DNA from: Cupriavidus neocaledonicus
GTDB taxonomy: Bacteria; Pseudomonadota; Gammaproteobacteria; Burkholderiales; Burkholderiaceae
DNA: 64,000 bases
Reading direction: 5' to 3'
NCBI RefSeq assembly: GCF_000372525.1
Contig: NZ_AQUR01000089.1
Span: 52,077-116,076, forward strand
Below, piece after piece: positions 1 to 9,648 of the stretch. Position numbers and translations under genes: made by a program. Below the pieces are notes generated by a model. That model did no database searches. It was not told the origin of the DNA and worked only from the letters and a program-made list of their open reading frames with translations. Numbering within the stretch: the first letter of the stretch is position 1; each line of letters opens with the position of its first letter.

Positions 1-1
1 C

Positions 2-1333
2 CTGCGCCAGTCCGACTTCTCGGCCGCGCTGAAGGGCGCGCCCTGGCTGGGCATGCCGGTGGCCGACGTGACCACGCTGCAACGCGCGCTGGTGATCGGC
101 TCGTCGCTGCGCAAGGACCATCCGCTGCTGGCCTCGCGCCTGCGCCAGGCGACCAAGAAGGGCGCCCGCGTGACCGTGCTGGGTGCCGGCGGTGAAGACC
201 TGCTGATGCCCGCCACCCGTATCGACGTGGCCCCGTCGGGCTGGACCGCCGCGCTGGCCGGCGTGGCCCGTGCCGTGGCCGCGGCCAAGGGCGTTGCCGC
301 CCCGGCCGGCACCGAAGGCTTCGACGGTGGCGACGTTGCCGCCAAGGCCGCCGAAGCGCTGCTGTCGGGCGAGCGCCGTGCCGTGTTCCTCGGCAACGAG
401 GCCGTGCGTCATCCGCAGTTCTCGGCGCTGCACGCGCTGGCACAGTGGATCGCCACCGAAACCGGCGCCACGCTGGGCTTCCTGACCGAAGCGGCCAACA
501 CCGTCGGCGGCTACATCGCCGGCGCGCTGCCGCAGCAAGGCGGTGCCAACGCGCAGGCGATGCTGGACGCGCCGCGCAAGGCCTACATCCTGCTGAACAC
601 CGAGCCGGAATTCGACACCGCCGATCCGGGCAAGGCCCTGGCCGCGCTGTCGCAGGCCAGCACGGTGGTGGTGCTGTCGCCGTTCCGTTCGGAAGCGGCC
701 ATGCAGTACGCCGACGTGATCCTGCCGGTGGCGCCGTTCACGGAAACCTCCGGCACCTTCGTCAACTGCGAAGGCAAGGCACAGAGCTTCAACGGCGTGG
801 TCCGCGCACTCGGCGAATCGCGTCCGGGCTGGAAGGTGCTGCGCGTGCTGGGCAACCTGCTGGACGTCGCCGGCTTCGACTACGAAACCGCCGAGTCGGT
901 CCGCGCCGAAGTGCTGTCGGCATCGGTCGAGGCACAGCTGAACAACGCCACCGACGCGTCGATCCGCGTTGCCGCCGCTGCCGCCAACGGCATCGAACGC
1001 ATCGCCGACGTGCCGATCTACCACGCCGACCCGATCGTGCGCCGCGCCGACTCGCTGCAGCTGACCGCCGCCGCGCGCCGCGCCATGCAGATCGCGCTGC
1101 CGGCCGACCTGTTTGCGCGCCTGGGCATCCAGTCGGGCGACCCGGTCCGCGTCACGCAAGGCCAGGGCAGCGTGGTGCTGCCGGCCGTGCTGGAAGCCAC
1201 GCTGCCGGCCAACACCGTGCGCGTGCCGGCGGCAACGCCGGCGGCCATGGGCCTGGGCGGCATGTTCGGCACGGTCACCGTTGAGAAGGCCATCGACCTG
1301 GCACCGGCTACCGGCGCCATGGCCACGGCGTAA
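2..1333 (+). CDS. nuoG: NADH-quinone oxidoreductase subunit G (C-terminal part)
   Basis: This is the 3' part of the gene for the large iron-sulfur subunit of respiratory complex I. The reading frame is open from base 2, so the start lies outside the window; 443 residues plus the stop are visible. The segment is the molybdopterin-oxidoreductase-like C-terminal region, recognisable by runs such as [20 protein letters not shown] followed by EGKAQ, typical of NuoG and related oxidoreductases. The N-terminal ferredoxin-like Fe-S domain is not in the window. nuoH follows after 20 bases in the same direction, consistent with one nuo operon. The alanine-rich final 100 residues are usual for beta-proteobacterial NuoG. 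Confidence 0.95.
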   Translation: MRQSDFSAALKGAPWLGMPVADVTTLQRALVIGSSLRKDHPLLASRLRQATKKGARVTVLGAGGEDLLMPATRIDVAPSGWTAALAGVARAVAAAKGVAAPAGTEGFDGGDVAAKAAEALLSGERRAVFLGNEAVRHPQFSALHALAQWIATETGATLGFLTEAANTVGGYIAGALPQQGGANAQAMLDAPRKAYILLNTEPEFDTADPGKALAALSQASTVVVLSPFRSEAAMQYADVILPVAPFTETSGTFVNCEGKAQSFNGVVRALGESRPGWKVLRVLGNLLDVAGFDYETAESVRAEVLSASVEAQLNNATDASIRVAAAAANGIERIADVPIYHADPIVRRADSLQLTAAARRAMQIALPADLFARLGIQSGDPVRVTQGQGSVVLPAVLEATLPANTVRVPAATPAAMGLGGMFGTVTVEKAIDLAPATGAMATA

Positions 1334-1353
1334 GAACAAGAGCGAGAAAAGAC

Positions 1354-2418
1354 ATGATTGACTGGATTACCTCGCAAGGGCAGGGCGTACTGGGCGCGTA
1401 CTGGACGCCGCTGTGGATCCTGATCCGCGCCGTGCTGATCGTGGTGCCCCTGCTGCTGTGCGTGGCTTACCTGATCCTGTGGGAGCGCAAGCTGATCGGC
1501 TGGATGCACGTGCGTCTGGGCCCGAACCGCGTCGGCCCGCTCGGCCTGCTGCAGCCGATCGCCGACGTGCTGAAGCTGCTGCTCAAGGAAGTCATGATGC
1601 CGACGCAGGTCAGCCGCGGCATGTACCTGATCGCGCCGCTGATGGTGCTGATGCCTGCTGTCGCAGTCTGGGCGGTGATTCCGTTCCAGGCTGAAGTGGT
1701 GATGGCCGACGTCAACGCCGGCCTGCTGTACGTGATGGCGATCAGCTCGGTCGGCGTCTACGGCGTGATCCTGGCCGGCTGGGCCTCGAACTCCAAGTAC
1801 GCCTTCATCGGCGCCATGCGTGCCGCGGCACAGATGGTGTCGTACGAAATCGCCATGGGCTTCGCGCTGGTGACGGTGCTGATGGTTGCCGGCAGCCTGA
1901 ACCTGTCGGCCATCGTCAACGGCCAGAACACCGGCTACTTCGCCGACATGGGCATCAACATCCTGTCGTGGAACTGGCTGCCGCTGCTGCCGATGTTCGG
2001 CGTCTACTTCATCTCGGGCGTGGCCGAAACCAACCGCCACCCGTTCGACGTGGTCGAAGGCGAGTCGGAAATCGTGGCCGGCCACATGATCGAATACTCG
2101 GGCATGGCGTTCGCGCTGTTCTTCCTGGCCGAGTACATCAACATGATCATCATCTCGACGATGACCGCGCTGATGTTCCTGGGCGGCTGGGCGCCTCCGT
2201 TCTCGAGCGTGGTCACCAACGCGGTCCCGGGCTTCTTCTGGCTGCTGATCAAGGTATTCCTGCTGCTGTCGGTCTTTATCTGGATCCGTGCCTCGTTCCC
2301 GCGCTACCGCTATGACCAGATCATGCGCCTGGGCTGGAAGGTCTTCATTCCGCTGACCGTGGCATGGCTGATCATCGTGGCGATCTGGATCAAGTCGCCG
2401 TGGAACATCTGGCACTGA
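1354..2418 (+). CDS. nuoH: NADH-quinone oxidoreductase subunit H
   Basis: This membrane subunit of complex I (354 aa, about eight membrane segments) forms the junction between the peripheral arm and the proton-pumping arm and contributes to the quinone cavity. Two family signatures are visible: the N-terminal [19 protein letters not shown] and the cytoplasmic loop [11 protein letters not shown]. The start is the ATG at 1354, preceded by the purine-rich stretch AAGAGCGAGAAAAG. Length is normal for the family. It sits between nuoG and nuoI in the standard gene order. Confidence 0.97.
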   Translation: MIDWITSQGQGVLGAYWTPLWILIRAVLIVVPLLLCVAYLILWERKLIGWMHVRLGPNRVGPLGLLQPIADVLKLLLKEVMMPTQVSRGMYLIAPLMVLMPAVAVWAVIPFQAEVVMADVNAGLLYVMAISSVGVYGVILAGWASNSKYAFIGAMRAAAQMVSYEIAMGFALVTVLMVAGSLNLSAIVNGQNTGYFADMGINILSWNWLPLLPMFGVYFISGVAETNRHPFDVVEGESEIVAGHMIEYSGMAFALFFLAEYINMIIISTMTALMFLGGWAPPFSSVVTNAVPGFFWLLIKVFLLLSVFIWIRASFPRYRYDQIMRLGWKVFIPLTVAWLIIVAIWIKSPWNIWH

Positions 2419-2489
2419 ACAGCCAAACGACGGTGCGGCGCTGCAAGGTGGCAGCGCGCACCGCGTGGAAATACTAGGAAGCAATCGTC

Positions 2490-2981
2490 ATGCTGCTCGC
2501 CATCAAGGACTTCTTCAACAGCCTGCTCCTGAAGGAACTCTTCAAGGGCATGGCGCTGACCGGCCGCTATCTCTTCGCGCGCAAGGTCACCGTCCAGTTC
2601 CCGGAAGAGAAAACGCCGATCTCGCCGCGCTTCCGTGGCCTGCACGCGCTGCGCCGCTACCCCAACGGGGAAGAGCGCTGCATCGCCTGCAAGCTGTGCG
2701 AGGCGGTGTGCCCGGCGCTGGCCATCACGATCGAGTCCGACGCGCGCGCCGACGGCACGCGCCGCACCACGCGCTATGACATCGATCTGACCAAGTGCAT
2801 CTTCTGCGGCTTCTGCGAAGAGGCCTGCCCGGTCGACGCCATCGTCGAGACGCAGATCCTGGAATACCACGGCGAAAAGCGCGGCGACCTGTACTTCACC
2901 AAGGACATGCTGCTGGCCGTGGGCGACCGCTACGAGCCGCAGATCGCCGCGGCCAAGGCGGCCGACGCGAAGTACCGCTAA
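2490..2981 (+). CDS. nuoI: NADH-quinone oxidoreductase subunit I
   Basis: This is the 163-aa subunit carrying clusters N6a and N6b, which pass electrons along the peripheral arm of complex I toward the quinone site. Two complete CxxCxxCxxxCP motifs are present: Cys64, 67, 70, 74 and Cys103, 106, 109, 113. The N-terminal helix ([20 protein letters not shown]) is the usual membrane-surface anchor. The ATG at 2490 follows the weak ribosome site AGGAAGC. The 71-base gap after nuoH and the 199-base gap before nuoJ are the longest inside this part of the operon. Confidence 0.97.
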   Translation: MLLAIKDFFNSLLLKELFKGMALTGRYLFARKVTVQFPEEKTPISPRFRGLHALRRYPNGEERCIACKLCEAVCPALAITIESDARADGTRRTTRYDIDLTKCIFCGFCEEACPVDAIVETQILEYHGEKRGDLYFTKDMLLAVGDRYEPQIAAAKAADAKYR

Positions 2982-3079
2982 GCCGGATGACGGCCGGAAG
3001 TCCCGGCCGCAGACGTAACGCCGGTTGGCGGCTGCCGCAAGCAGCAGACCTGGCAGCCGCCGCCACCGAATCGAAATGC

Positions 3080-3101
3080 GGCCCCTGCAATGCAAGGGGC
3101 C
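3080..3101 (+). other. Hairpin between nuoI and nuoJ
   Basis: GGCCCCT (3080-3086) and AGGGGCC (3095-3101) form a 7-bp GC-rich stem with an 8-base loop in the 199-base nuoI-nuoJ spacer. No U-run follows, so it is not a standard terminator. It might stabilise or process the long nuo mRNA; that role is inference. Confidence 0.45.
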
Positions 3102-3180
3102 AATGCAAGGATGCCGCAGGAGCGGGCCACCCGAGGGGTTGGCTTGTGCCGGACGGCCCAGAGAGGATCCGATAGGGACC

Positions 3181-3825
3181 ATGGAACTCACGACCACCAT
3201 CTTCTACGTCTTTGCGCTGGTGCTGGTGCTCTCCGCACTGAAAGTCATCACCGCGAAGAACCCGGTGCACTCCGCACTGTTCCTCGTGCTGTCGTTCTTC
3301 ACGGCCGCGGCGATCTGGATGCTGCTGCAGGCGGAATTCCTCGCCATCCTGCTGGTGCTGGTCTATGTCGGCGCGGTGATGGTGCTGTTCCTGTTCGTGG
3401 TGATGATGATCGATATCGACATCGAGCACCTGCGCCGTGATTTCTGGACCTACGTGCCGATGGCCTCGATCGTCGGCGCGCTGATCATCGCCGAGATGGC
3501 GATCGTGCTGGTGCGCAACTTCATCGGCACCACCACGCCGGTGGCACCGGGCGGCTCGCAGGAGCCTGGCTACACGAACACCGCGGCGCTGGGCAAGCTG
3601 ATCTACACCGACTACATCTACGCCTTCGAAGTGGCCGGCATCATCCTGCTGGTGGCGATCATCGCCGCCGTCGCGCTGACGCTGCGCCGCCGCAAGGACG
3701 TCAAGGCCCAGGACGTGTCGGCGCAGCTGCGCACCCGCCGCGACGAGCGCGTGCGCCTGGTGCCGATGACCGCCGAAGACCCGACCCAGCAGACGGAAGC
3801 CGCGGCTGCCGCCAATAAGAACTAA
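3181..3825 (+). CDS. nuoJ: NADH-quinone oxidoreductase subunit J
   Basis: This 214-aa membrane subunit of complex I has about five transmembrane segments. The ATG at 3181 was chosen over upstream in-frame codons because the protein then begins [19 protein letters not shown], which is directly the first membrane helix as in other NuoJ proteins; the extra N-terminal residues of the longer frame look like translated spacer. GAGAGG lies upstream. The conserved pi-bulge-type helix region around [18 protein letters not shown] is present. The cytoplasmic C-terminal tail is charged. It is followed 17 bases later by nuoK. Confidence 0.95.
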   Translation: MELTTTIFYVFALVLVLSALKVITAKNPVHSALFLVLSFFTAAAIWMLLQAEFLAILLVLVYVGAVMVLFLFVVMMIDIDIEHLRRDFWTYVPMASIVGALIIAEMAIVLVRNFIGTTTPVAPGGSQEPGYTNTAALGKLIYTDYIYAFEVAGIILLVAIIAAVALTLRRRKDVKAQDVSAQLRTRRDERVRLVPMTAEDPTQQTEAAAAANKN

Positions 3826-3842
3826 AGCCCGGAGAAATCGCT

Positions 3843-4148
3843 GTGCTCTCTCTCGCTCATTTCCTCGTGCTCGGTGCGATCCTGTTTGCGATCAGCATCG
3901 TCGGCATCTTCCTGAACCGCAAGAACGTGATCGTGCTGCTGATGGCGCTCGAACTGATGCTGCTCGCGGTCAACATCAACTTCGTCGCCTTCTCGCATTA
4001 CCTGGGCGACCTGGCAGGACAGGTTTTCGTTTTCTTCATCCTCACGGTGGCCGCCGCCGAGTCGGCAATCGGTCTCGCCATCCTGGTTGTGCTGTTCCGC
4101 AACCTGGATACGATCAACGTGGACGACCTGGACACCCTCAAGGGCTGA
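3843..4148 (+). CDS. nuoK: NADH-quinone oxidoreductase subunit K
   Basis: This is a 101-aa membrane subunit with three helices, one of the antiporter-like elements of complex I. The start is GTG at 3843, with GGAG about 8 bases upstream; no in-frame ATG gives a normal length. Conserved intramembrane glutamates are visible in the runs [13 protein letters not shown] and [12 protein letters not shown]. Length and gene position match the family exactly. Confidence 0.96.
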   Translation: MLSLAHFLVLGAILFAISIVGIFLNRKNVIVLLMALELMLLAVNINFVAFSHYLGDLAGQVFVFFILTVAAAESAIGLAILVVLFRNLDTINVDDLDTLKG

Positions 4149-4206
4149 GCCGTGGCGCACCACGCAGATACCCAAGACTCACCGACCGCACACCACTAAG
4201 CGTCCT

Positions 4207-6294
4207 ATGGCAACCACGCTCAACCCCAACCTGCTGCTTGCGATCCCGCTGGCGCCGCTAGTCGGCTCCGCGATCGCCGGCCTGTTCGGTACCAAGTTCT
4301 TTGGCCTGTTTTCCTCGGAGTCGCGCGGCGGCCGGATCGTGGCCCACAGCTCGACCATCCTCGGCGTGGCCATTGCCTGCGTGCTGTCGGTGATGGTGCT
4401 GCTCGACGTGATGAACGGCGCGGGCTACAACGGCACCGTCTACGAGTGGATGGCCATCGGCAGCCTGAAGATGGAGGTCGGCTTCCTGGTCGACTCGCTG
4501 ACCGCGATGATGATGGTCGTGGTGACCTTCGTCTCGCTGATGGTGCATATCTACACCGTCGGCTACATGGACGGGGACCCCGGCTACAACCGCTTCTTCG
4601 CGTACATCTCGCTGTTCACCTTCTCGATGCTGATGCTGGTGATGAGCAACAACTTCCTGCAGCTGTTCTTCGGCTGGGAAGCGGTGGGCCTGGTGTCGTA
4701 CCTGCTGATCGGCTTCTGGTACACCCGCCCGACGGCGATCTTCGCCAATATGAAGGCGTTCCTGGTCAACCGCGTCGGCGATTTCGGCTTCATCCTCGGC
4801 ATCGGCCTGCTGCTGGCCTACGCCGGCAGCATGAACTACACCGAAGTATTCGCCGCGCGCGACCAGCTGGCTACCGTGGTTTTCCCGGGCACCGACTGGA
4901 TGATGATCACCGTGGCGTGCATCTGCCTGTTCATCGGCGCGATGGGCAAGTCGGCGCAGTTCCCGCTGCACGTGTGGCTGCCTGACTCGATGGAAGGCCC
5001 GACCCCGATTTCGGCACTGATCCACGCGGCCACCATGGTGACCGCCGGCATCTTCATGGTCGCGCGCATGTCGCCGCTGTTCGAGCTGTCGGACACCGCG
5101 CTGTCGTTCGTGCTGGTGATCGGCGCCATCACGGCGCTGTTCATGGGCTTCCTGGGCATCATCCAGAACGACATCAAGCGCGTGGTCGCGTACTCGACGC
5201 TGTCGCAGCTGGGCTACATGACCGTGGCGCTGGGCGCCTCGGCCTACTCGGTGGCGGTGTTCCACCTGATGACCCACGCGTTCTTCAAGGCACTGCTGTT
5301 CCTGGGCGCGGGCTCGGTCATCATCGGCATGCACCACGACCAGGACATCCGCAACATGGGCGGCCTGCGCAAGTACATGCCGATCACCTGGATCACCTCG
5401 CTGGTGGGTTCGCTGGCGCTGATCGGCACGCCGTTCTTCGCGGGCTTCTACTCCAAGGACTCGATCATCGAGGCCGTGGCCGAGTCGCATATCGCCGGTT
5501 CGGGCTTTGCCTACTTCGCCGTGCTGGCGGGCGTGTTCGTCACCGCGTTCTACTCGTTCCGCATGTACTTCCTGGTGTTCCATGGCAAGTCGCGCTGGGG
5601 CCAGAACCACGCGCACCAGCACCATGAGGGCGACCACGAGGACGAGGAAGTCTCGCACGACCATCACCATGGCCTGGCCGCCGGCGAGACGCCGCACGAG
5701 TCGCCGTGGGTGGTGACGCTGCCGCTGGTGCTGCTGGCGATCCCGTCGGTGGTGATCGGCGCGATCGCGATCGAGCCGATGCTGTTCGGCAACTTCTTCA
5801 AGAACGGCATCGCCTTCAAGGACGTGATCTTCGTCGGCGAGAACCACCACGCCATGGCCGAGCTGAAGGAAGCCTTCCACGGCTGGGTGGCGATGGCGCA
5901 GCACTCGCTGACCACGCCCGTGCTGTGGCTGGCGATCGCCGGTGTGGTGCTGTCGTGGTTCTTCTACATGAAGCGCCCGGATATCCCCGAGGCCATCGCC
6001 AATCGCTTCTCGGGCCTGTACAAGCTGCTGGACAACAAGTACTACATGGACGCCATCAACCAGGCCGTGTTCGCCCGCGGCGCACGCCTGCTCGGTACCG
6101 GCCTGTGGAAGGGCGGCGACCAGAGCCTGATCGACGGCCTGTTCGTCAACGGCGCGGCGCGCGTGGTGGCATCGTTTGCTTCGGCCAGCCGCTACCTGCA
6201 GTCGGGCTACATCTACCACTACGCGTTCGCGATGATCGTCGGCATGCTGGTGCTGCTGACGCTGACGATCACGGGCGTGATCGGCACCAAGTGA
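4207..6294 (+). CDS. nuoL: NADH-quinone oxidoreductase subunit L
   Basis: This is the distal proton-pumping subunit of complex I (695 aa), related to Mrp antiporters. The ATG at 4207 is preferred to the in-frame codon at 4087, which would overlap nuoK and add 40 residues with no resemblance to the family. Family runs such as FFGWEAVGLVSYLLIGFW and KSAQFPLHVWLPDSMEGPTPISA (catalytic lysines and the broken helix region) are present. An unusual feature is a loop at about residues 467-490 rich in His, Asp and Glu (for example HAHQHHEGDHEDEE). The long lateral amphipathic C-terminal helix region is present. Confidence 0.96.
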   Translation: MATTLNPNLLLAIPLAPLVGSAIAGLFGTKFFGLFSSESRGGRIVAHSSTILGVAIACVLSVMVLLDVMNGAGYNGTVYEWMAIGSLKMEVGFLVDSLTAMMMVVVTFVSLMVHIYTVGYMDGDPGYNRFFAYISLFTFSMLMLVMSNNFLQLFFGWEAVGLVSYLLIGFWYTRPTAIFANMKAFLVNRVGDFGFILGIGLLLAYAGSMNYTEVFAARDQLATVVFPGTDWMMITVACICLFIGAMGKSAQFPLHVWLPDSMEGPTPISALIHAATMVTAGIFMVARMSPLFELSDTALSFVLVIGAITALFMGFLGIIQNDIKRVVAYSTLSQLGYMTVALGASAYSVAVFHLMTHAFFKALLFLGAGSVIIGMHHDQDIRNMGGLRKYMPITWITSLVGSLALIGTPFFAGFYSKDSIIEAVAESHIAGSGFAYFAVLAGVFVTAFYSFRMYFLVFHGKSRWGQNHAHQHHEGDHEDEEVSHDHHHGLAAGETPHESPWVVTLPLVLLAIPSVVIGAIAIEPMLFGNFFKNGIAFKDVIFVGENHHAMAELKEAFHGWVAMAQHSLTTPVLWLAIAGVVLSWFFYMKRPDIPEAIANRFSGLYKLLDNKYYMDAINQAVFARGARLLGTGLWKGGDQSLIDGLFVNGAARVVASFASASRYLQSGYIYHYAFAMIVGMLVLLTLTITGVIGTK

Positions 6295-6321
6295 TAGGCA
6301 CCAAGTAAGGAAAACATAGAA

Positions 6322-7788
6322 ATGGTTCTGTCTTTCTCAATCTGGCTGCCTGTCTTTTTCGGCCTGCTGATCCTGGCCTTCGGCTCGGACCGCAGCCCCG
6401 GCTTCGTGCGCTGGATGTCGCTGTTCGGCTCGATCGCCAGCTTCGTCGTCACGCTGCCGCTGGTGTTCCACTTCGACCGCGCCACCGCGGCGATGCAGTT
6501 CGTCGAGAAGGCGAGCTGGATCGAACGCTTCAACATCCACTACCTGCTGGGCGTTGACGGGCTGTCGATGTGGTTCGTGGTGCTGACCGCCTTCATCACC
6601 GTGATCGTGGTGATCTCGGCCTGGGAAGTGATCACCGAGCGCGTGGCCGAGTACATGGCCTCGTTCCTGATCCTGTCGGGCCTGATGGTGGGCGTGTTCT
6701 GCGCGCTCGACGGCATGCTGTTCTACGTGTTCTTCGAGGCCACGCTGATCCCGATGTACATCATCATCGGCGTCTGGGGCGGCCCGAACCGCGTCTACGC
6801 GGCCTTCAAGTTCTTCCTGTACACGCTGCTGGGCTCGCTGCTGACGCTGGTCGCGCTGCTGTACCTGTACAACAAGACCGGCACCTTCGACATCCTGCAA
6901 TGGCACCAGGCCAAGCTGTCGATGAACGAGCAGATCGCGCTGTTCCTGGCCTTCTTCGTCGCCTTCGCGGTCAAGGTGCCGATGTGGCCGGTGCACACCT
7001 GGCTGCCCGACGCCCACGTCGAGGCGCCGACCGGCGGCTCGGTGGTGCTGGCCGCGATCATGCTGAAGCTGGGTGCCTACGGCTTCCTGCGCTTCTCGCT
7101 GCCGATCGCGCCTGACGCCAGCCACTATCTGGCCCCGTTCATCATCACCATCTCGCTGATCGCGGTGATCTACATCGGCCTGGTGGCGCTGGTGCAGGCC
7201 GACATGAAGAAGCTGGTGGCGTATTCGTCGATCGCCCACATGGGCTTCGTCACGCTGGGCTTCTTCATCTTCAGCGACATCGGCGTCGAAGGCGGCATCG
7301 TGCAGATGATCTCGCACGGCTTTATCTCGGGCGCGATGTTCCTGTGCATCGGCGTGCTGTACGACCGCGTGCACTCGCGCCAGATCGCCGACTACGGCGG
7401 CGTGGTCAATACCATGCCCAAGTTCGCCGCGCTGTCGGTGTTCTTCGCCATGGCCAACTGCGGCCTGCCGGCCACCTCGGGTTTCGTCGGCGAGTTCATG
7501 GTGATCCTGGGCGCGGTCAAGTTCAACTTCTGGATTGGCCTGCTGGCCGCCACCGCGCTGATCCTGGGCGCCGCCTATTCGCTGTGGATGGTCAAGCGCG
7601 TGATCTTCGGCGACGTCGTGCACCAGCATGTGCGCGAACTGGCCGACCTGAACAAGCGTGAGTTCGTCATGCTCGGCCTGCTGGCCCTGATGACGCTGTA
7701 CATGGGCCTGCACCCGAAGCCCTTTACCGACGTGATGCACCCGTCCGTGGTCAACCTGCTGCAGCACGCGGCGCAGTCGAAGCTGTAA
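6322..7788 (+). CDS. nuoM: NADH-quinone oxidoreductase subunit M
   Basis: This 488-aa antiporter-like subunit of the complex I membrane arm lies between nuoL and nuoN. The conserved segment FAVKVPMWPVHTWLPDAHVE and the N-terminal glutamate in VFFEATLIPMYIIIG, both needed for proton translocation in the family, are present. The ATG at 6322 follows AAGGAAAAC. Length is typical. Confidence 0.96.
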   Translation: MVLSFSIWLPVFFGLLILAFGSDRSPGFVRWMSLFGSIASFVVTLPLVFHFDRATAAMQFVEKASWIERFNIHYLLGVDGLSMWFVVLTAFITVIVVISAWEVITERVAEYMASFLILSGLMVGVFCALDGMLFYVFFEATLIPMYIIIGVWGGPNRVYAAFKFFLYTLLGSLLTLVALLYLYNKTGTFDILQWHQAKLSMNEQIALFLAFFVAFAVKVPMWPVHTWLPDAHVEAPTGGSVVLAAIMLKLGAYGFLRFSLPIAPDASHYLAPFIITISLIAVIYIGLVALVQADMKKLVAYSSIAHMGFVTLGFFIFSDIGVEGGIVQMISHGFISGAMFLCIGVLYDRVHSRQIADYGGVVNTMPKFAALSVFFAMANCGLPATSGFVGEFMVILGAVKFNFWIGLLAATALILGAAYSLWMVKRVIFGDVVHQHVRELADLNKREFVMLGLLALMTLYMGLHPKPFTDVMHPSVVNLLQHAAQSKL

Positions 7789-7806
7789 TCGGGGAGAGAT
7801 ATCAAC

Positions 7807-9282
7807 ATGCAACCGTCCTCGACACTCGCCCCCGTGGCGCCGATCATTTTCCTGGCGATCGCCATCGCCGCGATCAACTGGATCGACCTGGCCCGTGGCA
7901 AGGGCAAGCAGAGCGTGGCCTATCCGCTGTCGCTGCTGACCACGCTGGTGCTGACCGCCTGGTTCGGCATGAACGCCGCCACCGGCGAGACCCACTACGC
8001 GTTCGCCAACCTGGTCGTGATCGACCCGATGGCCAACGTGCTGTCGGCGTTCTGCGCCGCCGGCCTGTTCGTCACGCTGGTCTATACGCGCCGCTACCTG
8101 GCCGAGCGCGACATGTTCGCCGGCGAGTTCTACATGCTGGCGCTGTTCACGCTGGGCGGCCAGATCGTGATGATCACCGGCAACAACTTCCTGACCCTGT
8201 ACCTGGGCCTGGAACTGCTGTCGCTGTCGTCGTACGCGCTGGTGGCGCTGCGCCGCGAGTCGCGCGTGACGTCTGAATCCGCGATGAAGTACTTCGTGCT
8301 GGGCGCGCTGGCCTCGGGCTTCCTGCTGTACGGCATCTCGATGATGTACGGCGCCACCGGTTCGCTGAACCTGGGCGAGGTGTTCCGCGCGGTCGAGTCC
8401 GGGCGCATCAACACCACCATGCTGGCCTTCGGCGTGGTCTTCATCGTCGCCGGCCTGTCGTTCAAGCTGGGCGCCGCGCCGTTCCACATGTGGATTCCGG
8501 ACATCTACCAGGGCTCGCCGACCGCGGTGACGCTGCTGATCGCCGGCGGTCCGAAGGTGGCGGCGTTCGCGCTGTTCATCCGCGTGCTGGTGGAAGGCCT
8601 GCTGCCGCTGGCCAGCGACTGGCAGATGATGCTGGTGGTGCTGTCGATCATCTCGCTGGCGATCGGCAACCTGACCGCCATCGTGCAGAGCAACCTGAAG
8701 CGGATGCTGGCGTACTCGACCATCTCGCACATGGGTTTCGTGCTGCTGGGCCTGCTCTCGGGCGTGGTCGCCAACAAGGCGGACGGCGCCGCCGATGCCT
8801 ACAGCTCGGCGATGTTCTACTCGGTCACCTACCTGCTGACCACGCTGGGCACCTTCGGCATCATCCTGCTGCGCACCAGCAAGGGCTTCGAGGCCGAAAC
8901 CCTGGAAGACCTGAAGGGCATGTCGCGCCGCAACCCGTGGTTTGCCTTCCTGATGCTGGTGATGATGTTCTCGCTGGCGGGCATCCCGCCGACCGTGGGC
9001 TTCTATGCCAAGCTGGCCGTGCTCGACGCGGTGGTCAAGGCCGGCATGACCTGGCTGGCGGTGGTGGCGGTGCTGTTCTCGCTGATCGGCGCGTTCTACT
9101 ACCTGCGCATCGTCAAGCTGATGTACTTCGATGCCCCCGCCGGCGAAGAGCAGCTGGAAGCCACCTTCGGCCTGCGCTCGATGCTCAGCGTCAACGGCGC
9201 CGCGGTGATCCTGCTGGGCCTGTTCCCGGCCGCGCTGATGAACCTGTGCTACCAGGCCATCCGCTCGACCCTGGGCTCCTGA
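7807..9282 (+). CDS. nuoN: NADH-quinone oxidoreductase subunit N
   Basis: This is the third antiporter-like subunit of complex I (491 aa, about 14 membrane segments). The runs YLGLELLSLSSYALVA and KLGAAPFHMWIPDIYQGSP carry the conserved Glu and Lys of the family. The ATG at 7807 lies 18 bases after the nuoM stop with GGGGAGAG upstream. It is the last structural nuo gene; DUF2818 and Nudix genes continue on the same strand. Confidence 0.96.
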   Translation: MQPSSTLAPVAPIIFLAIAIAAINWIDLARGKGKQSVAYPLSLLTTLVLTAWFGMNAATGETHYAFANLVVIDPMANVLSAFCAAGLFVTLVYTRRYLAERDMFAGEFYMLALFTLGGQIVMITGNNFLTLYLGLELLSLSSYALVALRRESRVTSESAMKYFVLGALASGFLLYGISMMYGATGSLNLGEVFRAVESGRINTTMLAFGVVFIVAGLSFKLGAAPFHMWIPDIYQGSPTAVTLLIAGGPKVAAFALFIRVLVEGLLPLASDWQMMLVVLSIISLAIGNLTAIVQSNLKRMLAYSTISHMGFVLLGLLSGVVANKADGAADAYSSAMFYSVTYLLTTLGTFGIILLRTSKGFEAETLEDLKGMSRRNPWFAFLMLVMMFSLAGIPPTVGFYAKLAVLDAVVKAGMTWLAVVAVLFSLIGAFYYLRIVKLMYFDAPAGEEQLEATFGLRSMLSVNGAAVILLGLFPAALMNLCYQAIRSTLGS

Positions 9283-9295
9283 TCCGCCTCGCAAC

Positions 9296-9604
9296 ATGAG
9301 CGCCTCCGCGAGCGGCTGGTTTGTCATCCTGCTGGCACTGGTCTGTGCGAACCTGCCGTTCGTCAACCAGCGCCTGTTCGTGGTGATCCCGCTGCGGCCG
9401 GCGCGCAAGCCGCTGTGGCTGCGCCTGCTCGAACTGATCGTCTGGTTCGGGGTGGCGGGCGCAGCCGGCTTCGCGGTGGAAGCCAACCTGGGCGGCACGT
9501 TTGCGCAGGGCTGGCAGTTCTACGCCATCACCGCCTGCATGATGCTGGTGTTTGCCTTCCCGGGCTTCACCTGGCAATACCTCGTCAAACACCGCACGGC
9601 CTGA
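9296..9604 (+). CDS. DUF2818 family membrane protein
   Basis: This encodes a 102-aa protein with about three hydrophobic segments. It resembles the DUF2818 family, small membrane proteins encoded directly downstream of nuoN in many beta-proteobacteria. The family has no established function; the constant linkage suggests a role in complex I assembly or stability, which is inference. It starts 13 bases after nuoN and ends 44 bases before the Nudix gene, so co-transcription is likely. Confidence 0.85.
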   Translation: MSASASGWFVILLALVCANLPFVNQRLFVVIPLRPARKPLWLRLLELIVWFGVAGAAGFAVEANLGGTFAQGWQFYAITACMMLVFAFPGFTWQYLVKHRTA

Positions 9605-9648
9605 AGCCGGTCTTGTCGGCGCCGGGCCCTGCCTGATCCGGAGCGTCC

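Noticed and set aside
4258..6219. A 653-codon minus-strand open frame opposite nuoL
   Set aside because: Same shadow effect; composition is His/Asp/Arg/Val-rich with no start site or family match.
6337..9498. A 1053-codon open frame on the minus strand opposite nuoM, nuoN and DUF2818
   Set aside because: It is a by-product of high GC at third positions. The translation is a low-complexity His/Arg/Gln-rich sequence, and the plus-strand genes are certain.
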